Shown: positions 1 to 7,435 of the stretch, piece after piece
How positions within the stretch are numbered: the first letter of the stretch is position 1
How the letters are laid out: every line of letters starts with the position of its first letter
Assembly (NCBI GenBank): GCA_934216145.1
Contig: CAKQBG010000005.1
Coordinates: forward strand, 1-53,587
DNA from: an uncultured Anaeroplasma sp.
GTDB lineage: Bacteria; Bacillota_I; Bacilli_A; Acholeplasmatales; Anaeroplasmataceae
Direction of reading: 5' to 3'
Length of the DNA stretch: 53,587 nt
Made by a program: the position numbers and the translations under genes
Notes under the pieces: model-generated
Told to the model about the DNA's origin: nothing
The model's database searches: none
The model's input: only the letters and a program-made list of their open reading frames with translations

Positions 1-168
1 TCCATTTATTTTCACTTCCTTAAGGGATTAAAGAATAATATTTTTTATCTCCTCATATAATAATAGTTAAATTTTTTTTATTTTTTTCATTTATTTAAGA
101 TTTTTATTATCTATTTACATTATATTAATTTGATAGGGGATAATTTATTTAATTTTAAAAATATTATA
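1..168. other. Left edge, non-coding, nothing recognised
   Basis: Very AT-rich stretch with no open frame, RNA gene or convincing terminator that I can recognise. It may hold the 3' flank of a gene lying left of the window. Confidence 0.5.
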
Positions 169-197
169 TTGACAAGTTAGCTATGCCTAACTATAAT
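169..197 (+). promoter_or_regulatory. Promoter with embedded palindromic operator for the ZIP transporter
   Basis: TTGACA at 169-174, a 17-base spacer and TATAAT at 192-197 form a consensus sigma-A promoter. The spacer carries an inverted repeat, AGTTAG at 175-180 and CTAACT at 187-192, so a bound repressor would cover both promoter boxes. Its shape resembles DtxR/MntR/TroR-type metalloregulator boxes (inference). Transcription would start near 204, which excludes the ATG at 183 as the translation start. Confidence 0.75.
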
Positions 198-236
198 ATA
201 GTAATAGCTTTATTAGCTATTGGAAGGAGTGTTATT

Positions 237-1016
237 ATGGAAGCTTTATGGTTTTTATTAATACCATTTTTAGGAACTACCTTAGGTAGTATGATGGTTT
301 TCTTTTTAAAGGATAAAATGAATCCAAGGGTTGAACATATACTAATAGGCTTTGCGGCTGGGGTTATGGTTGCGGCATCTATTTGGTCATTGATAGTACC
401 TGCAATAGAAATGTCTAGTGATATGGGTAGTCTTTCATTTATTCCTAGTGCGGTTGGATTTTTACTTGGTGTTTTCTTTCTATTATTACTAGATACATTT
501 ATACCACATTTACATTTGAAGTCTAATACCCCTGAGGGTAAAGCAAATAAAAAAATATCTAAGACTTTAATGATGGTATTTGCGATAACATTACATAATA
601 TTCCAGAGGGAATGGCTGTTGGAATTGTTTTTGCAGGTATGTTATTTGGAAGTAGTAATATTACCTTACTAGGAGCTTTATCATTAGCTATTGGTATAGC
701 TATTCAAAACTTTCCTGAAGGTGCGATTGTATCAATGCCTTTAAAATCAGAAGGAAATACTAAAATGAAATCATTTTGGCTTGGTACATTATCAGGAGCT
801 GTAGAGCCAATTGCGGCAATAATTACTATTTTATTTGCTAATTTTTTTATTCCAATTTTACCATATTTATTAAGCTTCGCAGCAGGTGCGATGATGTATG
901 TTGTAGTTGAAGAGCTTATTCCTGAGTCTCAAAGTGGTAAACATTCTAATTTAGCTACTATTGGATTTTCTGTTGGATTTGTTTTAATGATGATTTTAGA
1001 TGTAGCCTTAGGATAA
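237..1016 (+). CDS. ZIP family metal transporter
   Basis: Integral membrane protein of about 259 residues of the ZIP (ZupT-like) family, which carries Zn2+, Fe2+ or Mn2+ into the cytoplasm. Several hydrophobic helices are visible, with the family's metal-site motifs HNIPEG near residues 120-125 (helix 4) and QNFPEG near 157-162 (helix 5), and a His-containing loop (HLHLK) before helix 4. The frame stays open up to an ATG at 183, but that codon lies inside the promoter; the ATG at 237 has GGAAGGAG seven bases upstream and gives the usual ZIP N-terminus. The gene stands alone behind a promoter with an embedded palindrome, so metal-dependent repression is likely. Direction and metal cannot be fixed from sequence. 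Confidence 0.9.
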   Translation: MEALWFLLIPFLGTTLGSMMVFFLKDKMNPRVEHILIGFAAGVMVAASIWSLIVPAIEMSSDMGSLSFIPSAVGFLLGVFFLLLLDTFIPHLHLKSNTPEGKANKKISKTLMMVFAITLHNIPEGMAVGIVFAGMLFGSSNITLLGALSLAIGIAIQNFPEGAIVSMPLKSEGNTKMKSFWLGTLSGAVEPIAAIITILFANFFIPILPYLLSFAAGAMMYVVVEELIPESQSGKHSNLATIGFSVGFVLMMILDVALG

Positions 1017-1073
1017 TTTATCTTGTAAAATTATTTTTTAATAGTAAAATATATAAAACTGTGGAGGTATTTT

Positions 1074-3089
1074 ATGAAAAAAATAATTAAGCTATTATTT
1101 ACTTTTATTATTATGTTAGCTTTAGCCTCTTGTAGTATTATAAAATCTAGTAATTTAACTATTGATAATACTAGTGCTATTACTAGTTCTACTAATAATA
1201 ACTTTGATGTTATTAATAATGGAATAAAAGAAGCTAATAACTATTTAACGAAATATGAGCTTGATAATAGCTTATTTTCAAATATATTAGAAATGAAACT
1301 TAAAAATTCACTTGTTTATAATATAGAAGAAAATGAATATTTTATTATTTATAATGATTTATATTATAAATTAAATGATAATATTCTAGAACAAGTTAAT
1401 GATAATCAATATATTATTGTTGATTGTATTAATGATGCCTTTAATTTAGATAATGGTAGTAGAGTAATTACTAGAGGATATTATGAAGTTAATGATGGAG
1501 GGAATGGATTTTATTTAGTTAATAGTAGTAATAGTGATAATTATATTATTAGTAATAATGATAAGACTTTAAGTTTTATTAATTATGATTCAACTATTAA
1601 TGTATTACAAATGGGATATAAGAATACTGATAGCTTAGAAACCTATATTAATGAATTTAATAATCTTAAATATAATAATATTTTTATTCCAGAAGGAGAA
1701 TATAGGATATTAGATAATTTTGATATTAATGTTTCTAATAAAGGCTATTATGGTTATAATGCTTTAATTTATTCTGATGATTCATATAATCCTATTGGTT
1801 TTAATAATGGTTGTTTATTTAATATTTATAATAACATTTCTAATATTACTATTAATGGCTTTAATGTTAAGCCAATAATAAATAATAAGCTTGATAATCC
1901 ATTATTAGGATTATTAACATTAAAGGATTGTAGTGATATTGTAATTAATAATTGTAGCTTTTATTTAGATAAGAAGGCTTCTATGTATAATTCTTCTGGT
2001 ATGATAGATTTATTTACTAATTGGAATAATGTTACTATTAAAAATTGTCATCTTGAGAACCATTCATCTACAGCTGCTGGTGGAGGAATAGGAGTTAGAG
2101 ATATTTATAAAAAGGGATGTAATAATGCAGTAATAGAGAATAATTATATTTATTCAAATTGTAAGGATGAGGTAATTGCGATATTTAGTGGAGGAGATAC
2201 TAGTCTTTATCCAAATGAAAGTGGTGGAGGCTATATTAGAGATGTTTATTTTAGAAATAATACTATTATTGGGGGAAAGCCTAATGATGATTTAGGTCCT
2301 AGAGTAGTAGGATTAACTATTGGATATCAGATATCTCCTGTATATAATATTAATTTTATTGATAATGATATTGAGATTTATTCTGCTAATTATTTATTAT
2401 TATATGGAAAGGCTGATTTGGTAACATTTAAGGGAAATAATGTTAAAATTGATTCTAGCTATCAGGATGATTTATATGTTGTATTTTGTCATAATAGCAA
2501 GGCTGATGAAGCATTTAATATTAAAGTTGAGGATAATTCCTTTTCAGCAATTAATAATTCTAGTATTTATACTTTAGCTCAAGCTAATATAGAATTTGAA
2601 TTTATTAATAATAGTGTTAAGGGAGATAGAATAGTTAGAGTATTTGATTCTATTTCTAATTTTAAAAATAATAATATAGAATTTACTACAATAGCTAAAT
2701 GTGTTTATCATAATATTAGAAAAACTGATAATAATACTATTAGGGCCTCATATATAAATGTTATTTATGAATTTTATAATTTGAATCTTAGCTCTAATAT
2801 TTTAATAGATAGTGATAATATTATTGTTAATGAAATGGGAGCTAATATGCTGATGTTTAATGGTAATATTAGTTTTAATGGCTATAGTGTTACATTTAAG
2901 GATTTTGATTTAAAGGTTAATAATATTAGTTCAGCATATTATTATTTAGCATATGATACTTCATCTATTAAGGATAGTCTTGTAATAGATTTTATTAATT
3001 GTATTTTATCATTATATGCTGATAGTAGGCATAATTATATAGCTAAGGATACTGATAATAAAGTTATTGTTAATTTTATTAATGAATAA
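1074..3089 (+). CDS. Secreted beta-helix lipoprotein, pectate-lyase-superfamily-like
   Basis: Predicted lipoprotein of 671 residues: a short basic N-terminus, hydrophobic core and lipobox ending LASC with the lipidated Cys at position 20. Residues 30-120 show no domain I know. From about 140 a segment with GYYEVNDGGNGFY and FIPEGEY resembles the start of pectate-lyase/tail-spike type parallel beta-helices, and from about 250 onward there are repeated rungs of the type ITINGFNV, IVINNCSF, VTIKNCHL and AVIENNYIY that fit a right-handed beta-helix. The protein is extremely rich in Asn. GGAGG at 1062-1066 precedes the ATG. It is probably a surface polysaccharide lyase, hydrolase or binding protein; no catalytic residues can be named. 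It is separate from the ZIP gene (57 bases) and ends before a strong terminator. Confidence 0.7.
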   Translation: MKKIIKLLFTFIIMLALASCSIIKSSNLTIDNTSAITSSTNNNFDVINNGIKEANNYLTKYELDNSLFSNILEMKLKNSLVYNIEENEYFIIYNDLYYKLNDNILEQVNDNQYIIVDCINDAFNLDNGSRVITRGYYEVNDGGNGFYLVNSSNSDNYIISNNDKTLSFINYDSTINVLQMGYKNTDSLETYINEFNNLKYNNIFIPEGEYRILDNFDINVSNKGYYGYNALIYSDDSYNPIGFNNGCLFNIYNNISNITINGFNVKPIINNKLDNPLLGLLTLKDCSDIVINNCSFYLDKKASMYNSSGMIDLFTNWNNVTIKNCHLENHSSTAAGGGIGVRDIYKKGCNNAVIENNYIYSNCKDEVIAIFSGGDTSLYPNESGGGYIRDVYFRNNTIIGGKPNDDLGPRVVGLTIGYQISPVYNINFIDNDIEIYSANYLLLYGKADLVTFKGNNVKIDSSYQDDLYVVFCHNSKADEAFNIKVEDNSFSAINNSSIYTLAQANIEFEFINNSVKGDRIVRVFDSISNFKNNNIEFTTIAKCVYHNIRKTDNNTIRASYINVIYEFYNLNLSSNILIDSDNIIVNEMGANMLMFNGNISFNGYSVTFKDFDLKVNNISSAYYYLAYDTSSIKDSLVIDFINCILSLYADSRHNYIAKDTDNKVIVNFINE

Positions 3090-3134
3090 TTTGAATCTTT
3101 ATTATACTTAATAAATAATTGTTTAATATATATT

Positions 3135-3163
3135 TATCCCTTTTTTAGAAAGGGATATTTTTT
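3135..3163 (+). terminator. Intrinsic terminator after the beta-helix lipoprotein
   Basis: Nine-base stem TATCCCTTT (3135-3143) with AAAGGGATA (3149-3157), five-base loop, followed by a run of six T. Confidence 0.9.
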
Positions 3164-3166
3164 ATA

Positions 3167-3215
3167 TTGACATATACCCCTATTAGGTATATAATAAAAA
3201 TACCCCGGATGGGTA
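3167..3215 (+). promoter_or_regulatory. csoR-copA promoter with two CsoR operators
   Basis: TTGACA at 3167-3172, a 17-base spacer and TATAAT at 3190-3195. Two 15-base elements of the CsoR type flank the start region: TACCCCTATTAGGTA at 3175-3189, filling the promoter spacer inside a longer perfect inverted repeat (ATATACC/GGTATAT, 3172-3192), and TACCCCGGATGGGTA at 3201-3215 over the expected transcript start. Both match the TACCC-N5-GGGTA pattern of copper-responsive CsoR sites, the first with one changed base in its right arm. Confidence 0.85.
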
Positions 3216-3228
3216 TATGGAGGTTTAT

Positions 3229-3537
3229 ATGGAGGAAAATTTAGAGAAGGAATGTTCTTGTTGTAAAACTAAAAAAAGAACAGAAGATGAAAAAAAGAAG
3301 ATTGAATCTAGAATTAATAGATTAGTAGGTCAAATGAATGGAATAAAGAAAATGGTTGATGAAGATAGATATTGTGATGATATTCTTATTCAATTATCAG
3401 CTATTGATAAATCTATTAAGAGCTTAGCTAATTATATTTTGGAAAATCATATGCATTCTTGTGTTGTTGAGAATATTAATAATGGTAATTATCAAGTGTT
3501 AGATGAGATAGTAGATTTATTTAAGAGGTTTCAATAA
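3229..3537 (+). CDS. csoR: Copper-sensing repressor, CsoR/DUF156 family
   Basis: All-helical metal-sensing repressor of about 102 residues that releases DNA when it binds Cu(I). The copper ligand triad is intact: Cys49 (RYCDD), His74 and Cys78 (ENHMHSC), with the same 25- and 4-residue spacings as the C-H-C triad of known CsoR proteins. An N-terminal CSCC motif adds further possible thiol ligands. The frame opens at an ATG at 3217, but the ATG at 3229 has GGAGG five bases upstream and is preferred. The gene overlaps copA by one base (TAATG), so the two are translationally coupled, and the operators in front support autoregulation. Other DUF156 members sense nickel or formaldehyde, but the ligand set and the copA neighbour favour copper. 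Confidence 0.93.
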   Translation: MEENLEKECSCCKTKKRTEDEKKKIESRINRLVGQMNGIKKMVDEDRYCDDILIQLSAIDKSIKSLANYILENHMHSCVVENINNGNYQVLDEIVDLFKRFQ

Positions 3538-6017
3538 TGAAAAAAGAAAAATTTGATGTTTTAGGAATGACGTGTGCTTCTTGTCAGGCTCATGTTGATA
3601 AGGCAGTTAGAAAGCTTGATGGTATTTCTTTAGTTAATGTTAATTTATTAAGAAATACAATGGATGTAGAATATGATGAAAAGAAGCTTGATACTAATGA
3701 TATTATTAATGCTGTATCTATAGCGGGATATGAGGCTAAGCCTAAGGATAATACTTCTAATGTAATTAATAAAAAGAATGAGAAGGATTATTCTTTAGCT
3801 AAGCTTATTTCATCTATTATTATCCTTTTAATATTGATGTATTTTTCAATGGGTAATATGATGTGGGGATGGAAGGCACCTAAGGTTTTTGATCATCATG
3901 AGAATCCAATGGGTTTTGCGTTAATACAATTTATTTTAGTTTTACCAATTTTATATATTTATAGAAATTATTTTATTTCTGGTTTTAAAAATATTGTTCA
4001 TAAGTCATTAAATATGGATACATTAATTACTATGGGTACATTATTTTCTATGCTATATGGTATATATGCATTATTTATGATTAGCTTAGGTTATACTGAA
4101 TATCATATGTATTTATATTTTGAATCAGCTGGAATGATTGTTGTTTTTGTAAGCATTGGTAAATATTTAGAGGGTTTGTCAAAAAGAAAAACTACTACCT
4201 CACTTGAAAGACTAATGGATTTAGCTCCTAAGACAGCTGTTATCCTAAAGGATGGTAAAGAGATTTCTGTTAATGAGGAGGATGTTAAGATTGATGACAT
4301 ACTTGTTGTTAAAAAGGGTGATGTTGTTGCTGTTGATGGTGTTATTATAGAGGGTAGTGCTTCAATTGACCAGGCTAATATTACTGGTGAATCAATGCCA
4401 GTATTTAAGGAGGTAGGAGAAGAGGTTTATTCTTCAACTACAATTAGTGCTGGTTATATTAAGATGCGTGCTACGAAGGTTGGTAGTGATACTTCTATAG
4501 AACAAATTATTAAGCTTGTAGATGAAGCTTCTAATTCTAAAGCTCCTATTTCTAAGCTTGCTGATAAGATTTCTGGTATATTTGTTCCTGTAATTTTATC
4601 AATTGCGTTAATTGTTTTTATTGCTAATATAATTTATATTTCTATTGCAACACCATCTTATGTTTCTAATACATTTGAAACAGCCTTGAATTTTGCGATT
4701 ACGGTTATTGTTATTGCTTGTCCTTGTGCTTTAGGCTTAGCTACACCTGTTGCGATAATGGTTGGTACTGGTAAGGGTGCTGAGAATGGATTATTAATTA
4801 AAAATGCAGAGATCTTAGAGAAGGCTCATTCTATTAAGACTGTTGTGTTAGATAAAACAGGTACTATTACTAATGGTAAGCCTAGTGTTGTTGATTTTAT
4901 TTCTTATGATGATAATATTGATTTAAAGGGTATTTTATATAGCTTTGAGAATAAGAGTGAACATCCATTGTCTAAGGCTATTGTTGAATATACTAAAGGT
5001 AGTAAGGAATATGAGGTTAATAGCTTTAAATCCTTAGATGGAAAGGGTATTGAAGGCTATATTGATAATGATTTATACAAAATAGGTAATATTAAGCTTT
5101 TAGCTAATGAGGATAGTAGTATAAGAGAAAAGATGGATAAGCTAGCTAAGCTAGGTAAAACGCCTTTAATTGTTTTAAAAAATAGTAAGCTTATTGGCTT
5201 AATTGGTATTAAGGATGAGGTTAAACCTGATTCTAAGGAAGCAATAGAAGCTTTAAAGAATAATGGAGTAGAGGTGGTAATGCTTACAGGTGATAATAGG
5301 CTTACAGCAGATACTATAGCTAAAGAATTAGGTATTAATAAGGTTTATAGTGATGTTTATCCTGAGGATAAGGCTAATATTATTGAGGAACTAAAAACTA
5401 ATGATGGTAATTTAGTTGCGATGGTAGGTGATGGTGTTAATGATGCTATTGCACTAACAAAGGCTGATTTAGGTATTGCAATTGGAGGAGGTTCTAATGT
5501 TGCATTAGATTCAGCTGATATTATTTTAGTAAGAAATAGCCTAATGGATGTTTTAAATGTTATTTCATTAAGTAAGAGAGTATTAAATACTATTAAACTA
5601 GGATTGTTTTGGGCATTCTTCTATAATATCATTTGTGTAGTATTAGCTACAGGTATATTCTATTATATCTCTAATGGAGCATTTAAGATGGAGCCTATGT
5701 ATGGTTCTATTGCAATGAGTATTTCTAGCGTATCAGTTGTATTAAATGCTTTAACTATTAATTTATTTAAGGTTAAAGCAAATAATAAAGAAATTAAAAA
5801 GGAGGAAATTAAAATGAATACAATTACTATTAATGTAGATGGTATGATGTGCAGTCATTGTAAGAAACATGTAGAGGATGCATGTAATAGTGTAAGTGGT
5901 GTTGTTAAAAGTGATGCATCACTTGAGAATAAGAATGTTGTTGTTTCATATCAGGGTGATGTTTCTAAAGAGGCATTAGTATCAGCTATTAAGGCTTCTG
6001 GCTATGAAGCAAAATAA
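3537..6017 (+). CDS. copA: Copper-exporting P1B ATPase with a C-terminal CopZ-like domain
   Basis: P-type ATPase of 826 residues that pumps Cu(I) out of the cytoplasm. An N-terminal heavy-metal domain has GMTCASC (Cys13, Cys16); eight predicted membrane helices carry the CPC ion site (395-397); the actuator has TGES (283-286), the phosphorylation loop DKTGT starts at Asp439, the nucleotide domain has the SEHP motif, and the hinge is GDGVND (631-636). The hinge continues AIAL where APAL is usual. After the last membrane helix there is a Lys/Glu-rich linker and a second heavy-metal domain (GMMCSHC, Cys772 and Cys775) at about 760-826. A C-terminal domain of this kind is uncommon; it looks like copZ fused in frame to copA. 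The gene overlaps csoR by one base and is expected to be copper-induced. Confidence 0.95.
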   Translation: MKKEKFDVLGMTCASCQAHVDKAVRKLDGISLVNVNLLRNTMDVEYDEKKLDTNDIINAVSIAGYEAKPKDNTSNVINKKNEKDYSLAKLISSIIILLILMYFSMGNMMWGWKAPKVFDHHENPMGFALIQFILVLPILYIYRNYFISGFKNIVHKSLNMDTLITMGTLFSMLYGIYALFMISLGYTEYHMYLYFESAGMIVVFVSIGKYLEGLSKRKTTTSLERLMDLAPKTAVILKDGKEISVNEEDVKIDDILVVKKGDVVAVDGVIIEGSASIDQANITGESMPVFKEVGEEVYSSTTISAGYIKMRATKVGSDTSIEQIIKLVDEASNSKAPISKLADKISGIFVPVILSIALIVFIANIIYISIATPSYVSNTFETALNFAITVIVIACPCALGLATPVAIMVGTGKGAENGLLIKNAEILEKAHSIKTVVLDKTGTITNGKPSVVDFISYDDNIDLKGILYSFENKSEHPLSKAIVEYTKGSKEYEVNSFKSLDGKGIEGYIDNDLYKIGNIKLLANEDSSIREKMDKLAKLGKTPLIVLKNSKLIGLIGIKDEVKPDSKEAIEALKNNGVEVVMLTGDNRLTADTIAKELGINKVYSDVYPEDKANIIEELKTNDGNLVAMVGDGVNDAIALTKADLGIAIGGGSNVALDSADIILVRNSLMDVLNVISLSKRVLNTIKLGLFWAFFYNIICVVLATGIFYYISNGAFKMEPMYGSIAMSISSVSVVLNALTINLFKVKANNKEIKKEEIKMNTITINVDGMMCSHCKKHVEDACNSVSGVVKSDASLENKNVVVSYQGDVSKEALVSAIKASGYEAK
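5814..6017 (+). CDS. Possible free CopZ-like chaperone made from an internal start in copA
   Basis: Inside copA, in the same frame, AAAAAGGAGG at 5796-5805 sits eight bases before an ATG at 5814. Initiation there would give a 67-residue protein that is exactly a CopZ-type copper chaperone: MNTITINVDG, then the CxxC metal site (local Cys13 and Cys16) and the ferredoxin-like fold length usual for CopZ. The site is as strong as the best ribosome sites in this window. It could be functional, giving both a fused and a free chaperone, or it could be the relic of a copA-copZ gene pair that lost its stop codon. Sequence shows the signal; use of it is inference. Confidence 0.5.
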   Translation: MNTITINVDGMMCSHCKKHVEDACNSVSGVVKSDASLENKNVVVSYQGDVSKEALVSAIKASGYEAK

Positions 6018-6056
6018 GTTATTACAAGAATAATAATTAATTATAATATGAAGTAT

Positions 6057-6097
6057 AAGGCTTGAATGATAAACACATTTCAAGTCTTTTATTTTTA
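6057..6097 (+). terminator. Terminator after copA
   Basis: Stem AAGGCTTGAA (6057-6066) with TTCAAGTCTT (6079-6088), one G-U pair, followed by a T-rich stretch. Confidence 0.7.
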
Positions 6098-6230
6098 ATC
6101 TTATAGCCTTTTAGATCTCATTATTGTGCAAATAATTTTTTAGTTATTTTAGTAAATTAGTAATCTATAAAAATTAAGCTTACTTTTTAAATACAAATTA
6201 GCAATTTTTGTCTTAATTTGAAAATGATAA

Positions 6231-6259
6231 TTGAATATGAATGATTAAAATGCTAAAAT
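6231..6259 (+). promoter_or_regulatory. Promoter of the MscS gene
   Basis: TTGAAT at 6231-6236, 17-base spacer, TAAAAT at 6254-6259, giving a transcript start near 6266 and a short leader with GGAGG at 6272-6276. The preceding 130 bases after the copA terminator hold nothing I recognise. Confidence 0.6.
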
Positions 6260-6283
6260 ATTAGCGTTTGTGGAGGAAAAAAT

Positions 6284-7171
6284 ATGTTTAATTTGTTAAC
6301 TTTTTTAACATCAGCAACTGCCACTAGTACAGGTAGTTCAAGTTCATCTACTCCAATTGATTGGGGTGGAGTTTGGAATACTGTTTTAAATTGGTGCAAA
6401 ACAGTAGGTATAAAATTAATTATTGCCATTATTATTTTAATTATAGGCTTTAAGATTATTAATTATTTATCTAAAAAGCTTACTCGATCATTATCAAAGA
6501 AAAATATTGATACTACAATTTCTAAAGTAACTGTAAGCTTCTCAAGAGTTATACTAAAGGTATTATTAGTTATTTTAATGGTTGGATATGTTGGTATTCA
6601 AACTGCTTCATTATCTGCAGTAGTTTTATCATTAGGTACTGGTATTTCTTTAGCTGTTCAAGGAACATTATCTAACTTTGCTGGTGGTGTTATAATTCTA
6701 ATTATGAGACCATTTAGAATTGGTGATTTCATTTCTTCAAATGGACAATCTGGTACAGTAGAGGATATTAAGTTATTCTATACTCATATTGTAACAACTG
6801 ATAATAAGGCTGTAATGATTCCTAATGGTACTCTTGCTAATAATGTTATTGTTAATGCCTCTGCTAAGGAAGATAGAAGATGTGACGTTATTATGCCAGT
6901 TTCATATGATACTAATACTGAATTTGCTATTGAAGTTATTAAGGGCGTTATCAGCAAGAATAATAATATTTTTGATACTCCAGCTCCATTTGTTAAGGTT
7001 GGAGAGCTAGCTGATTCATCAATTAATATTTATGTAAGAGTTTGGTGTAAGAATAGTGAATATTGGAATGTTTATTTCTACTTATTAAATGAAATTAAGA
7101 ATGCATTTAATGAGAATAATATTGAAATTCCATTCAATCAATTAGATGTAAATTTATCTAATAAAAATTAA
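6284..7171 (+). CDS. Small-conductance mechanosensitive channel, MscS family
   Basis: Membrane protein of 295 residues that opens under membrane tension to release solutes during osmotic downshock. A short Ser/Thr-rich N-terminus is followed by membrane segments near residues 40-60 and 85-110 and the pore-lining third helix near 110-145, rich in Ala/Gly/Ser as in MscS (LSLGTGISLAVQGTLSNFAGG). The beta domain follows (RPFRIGDFI, PNGTLANNVIVN), then a mixed C-terminal domain. Length and order fit the core MscS/YkuT type. GGAGG lies eight bases before the ATG. It has its own promoter and terminator, so it is a single-gene unit. Confidence 0.93.
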   Translation: MFNLLTFLTSATATSTGSSSSSTPIDWGGVWNTVLNWCKTVGIKLIIAIIILIIGFKIINYLSKKLTRSLSKKNIDTTISKVTVSFSRVILKVLLVILMVGYVGIQTASLSAVVLSLGTGISLAVQGTLSNFAGGVIILIMRPFRIGDFISSNGQSGTVEDIKLFYTHIVTTDNKAVMIPNGTLANNVIVNASAKEDRRCDVIMPVSYDTNTEFAIEVIKGVISKNNNIFDTPAPFVKVGELADSSINIYVRVWCKNSEYWNVYFYLLNEIKNAFNENNIEIPFNQLDVNLSNKN

Positions 7172-7173
7172 TT

Positions 7174-7202
7174 AAATTCTAGCTTCGGCTAGAATTTTTT
7201 TC
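7174..7202 (+). terminator. Terminator after the MscS gene
   Basis: Ten-base perfect stem AAATTCTAGC (7174-7183) and GCTAGAATTT (7188-7197) closed by a TTCG tetraloop, followed by T residues. Confidence 0.92.
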
Positions 7203-7220
7203 ATATTAAAGGCTTTAATG

Positions 7221-7435
7221 TTGACACAAAAGTTTTTGCATAATATAATTTCATAGAGATAATTATATTATTAAATTATAGAATTAATAAAATTTTTATA
7301 ATTTTAATTTAGTATTAATAGGTAATTGTTAGGCTAATTATATAGTCTGATATTAGATAATGTTTATATTTAATAGCTATATGGAAAATAACAATAAATA
7401 GTATAAATATTATCTAAGCTTAGGTAGGTGATAGA
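7221..7435 (+). promoter_or_regulatory. glpK promoter and long leader
   Basis: TTGACA at 7221-7226, 17-base spacer and TATAAT at 7244-7249 form a consensus promoter with a start near 7256, leaving a leader of about 180 bases before glpK. The leader contains TTAGATAAT (7353-7361) complementary to ATTATCTAA (7409-7417), just upstream of the ribosome site, and a palindrome CTAAGCTTAG next to it. No known riboswitch class was recognised. Confidence 0.6.

Noticed and set aside
183..236. N-terminal extension of the ZIP transporter from ATG 183
   Set aside because: It lies inside the promoter spacer and -10 box; ATG 237 has a proper ribosome site.
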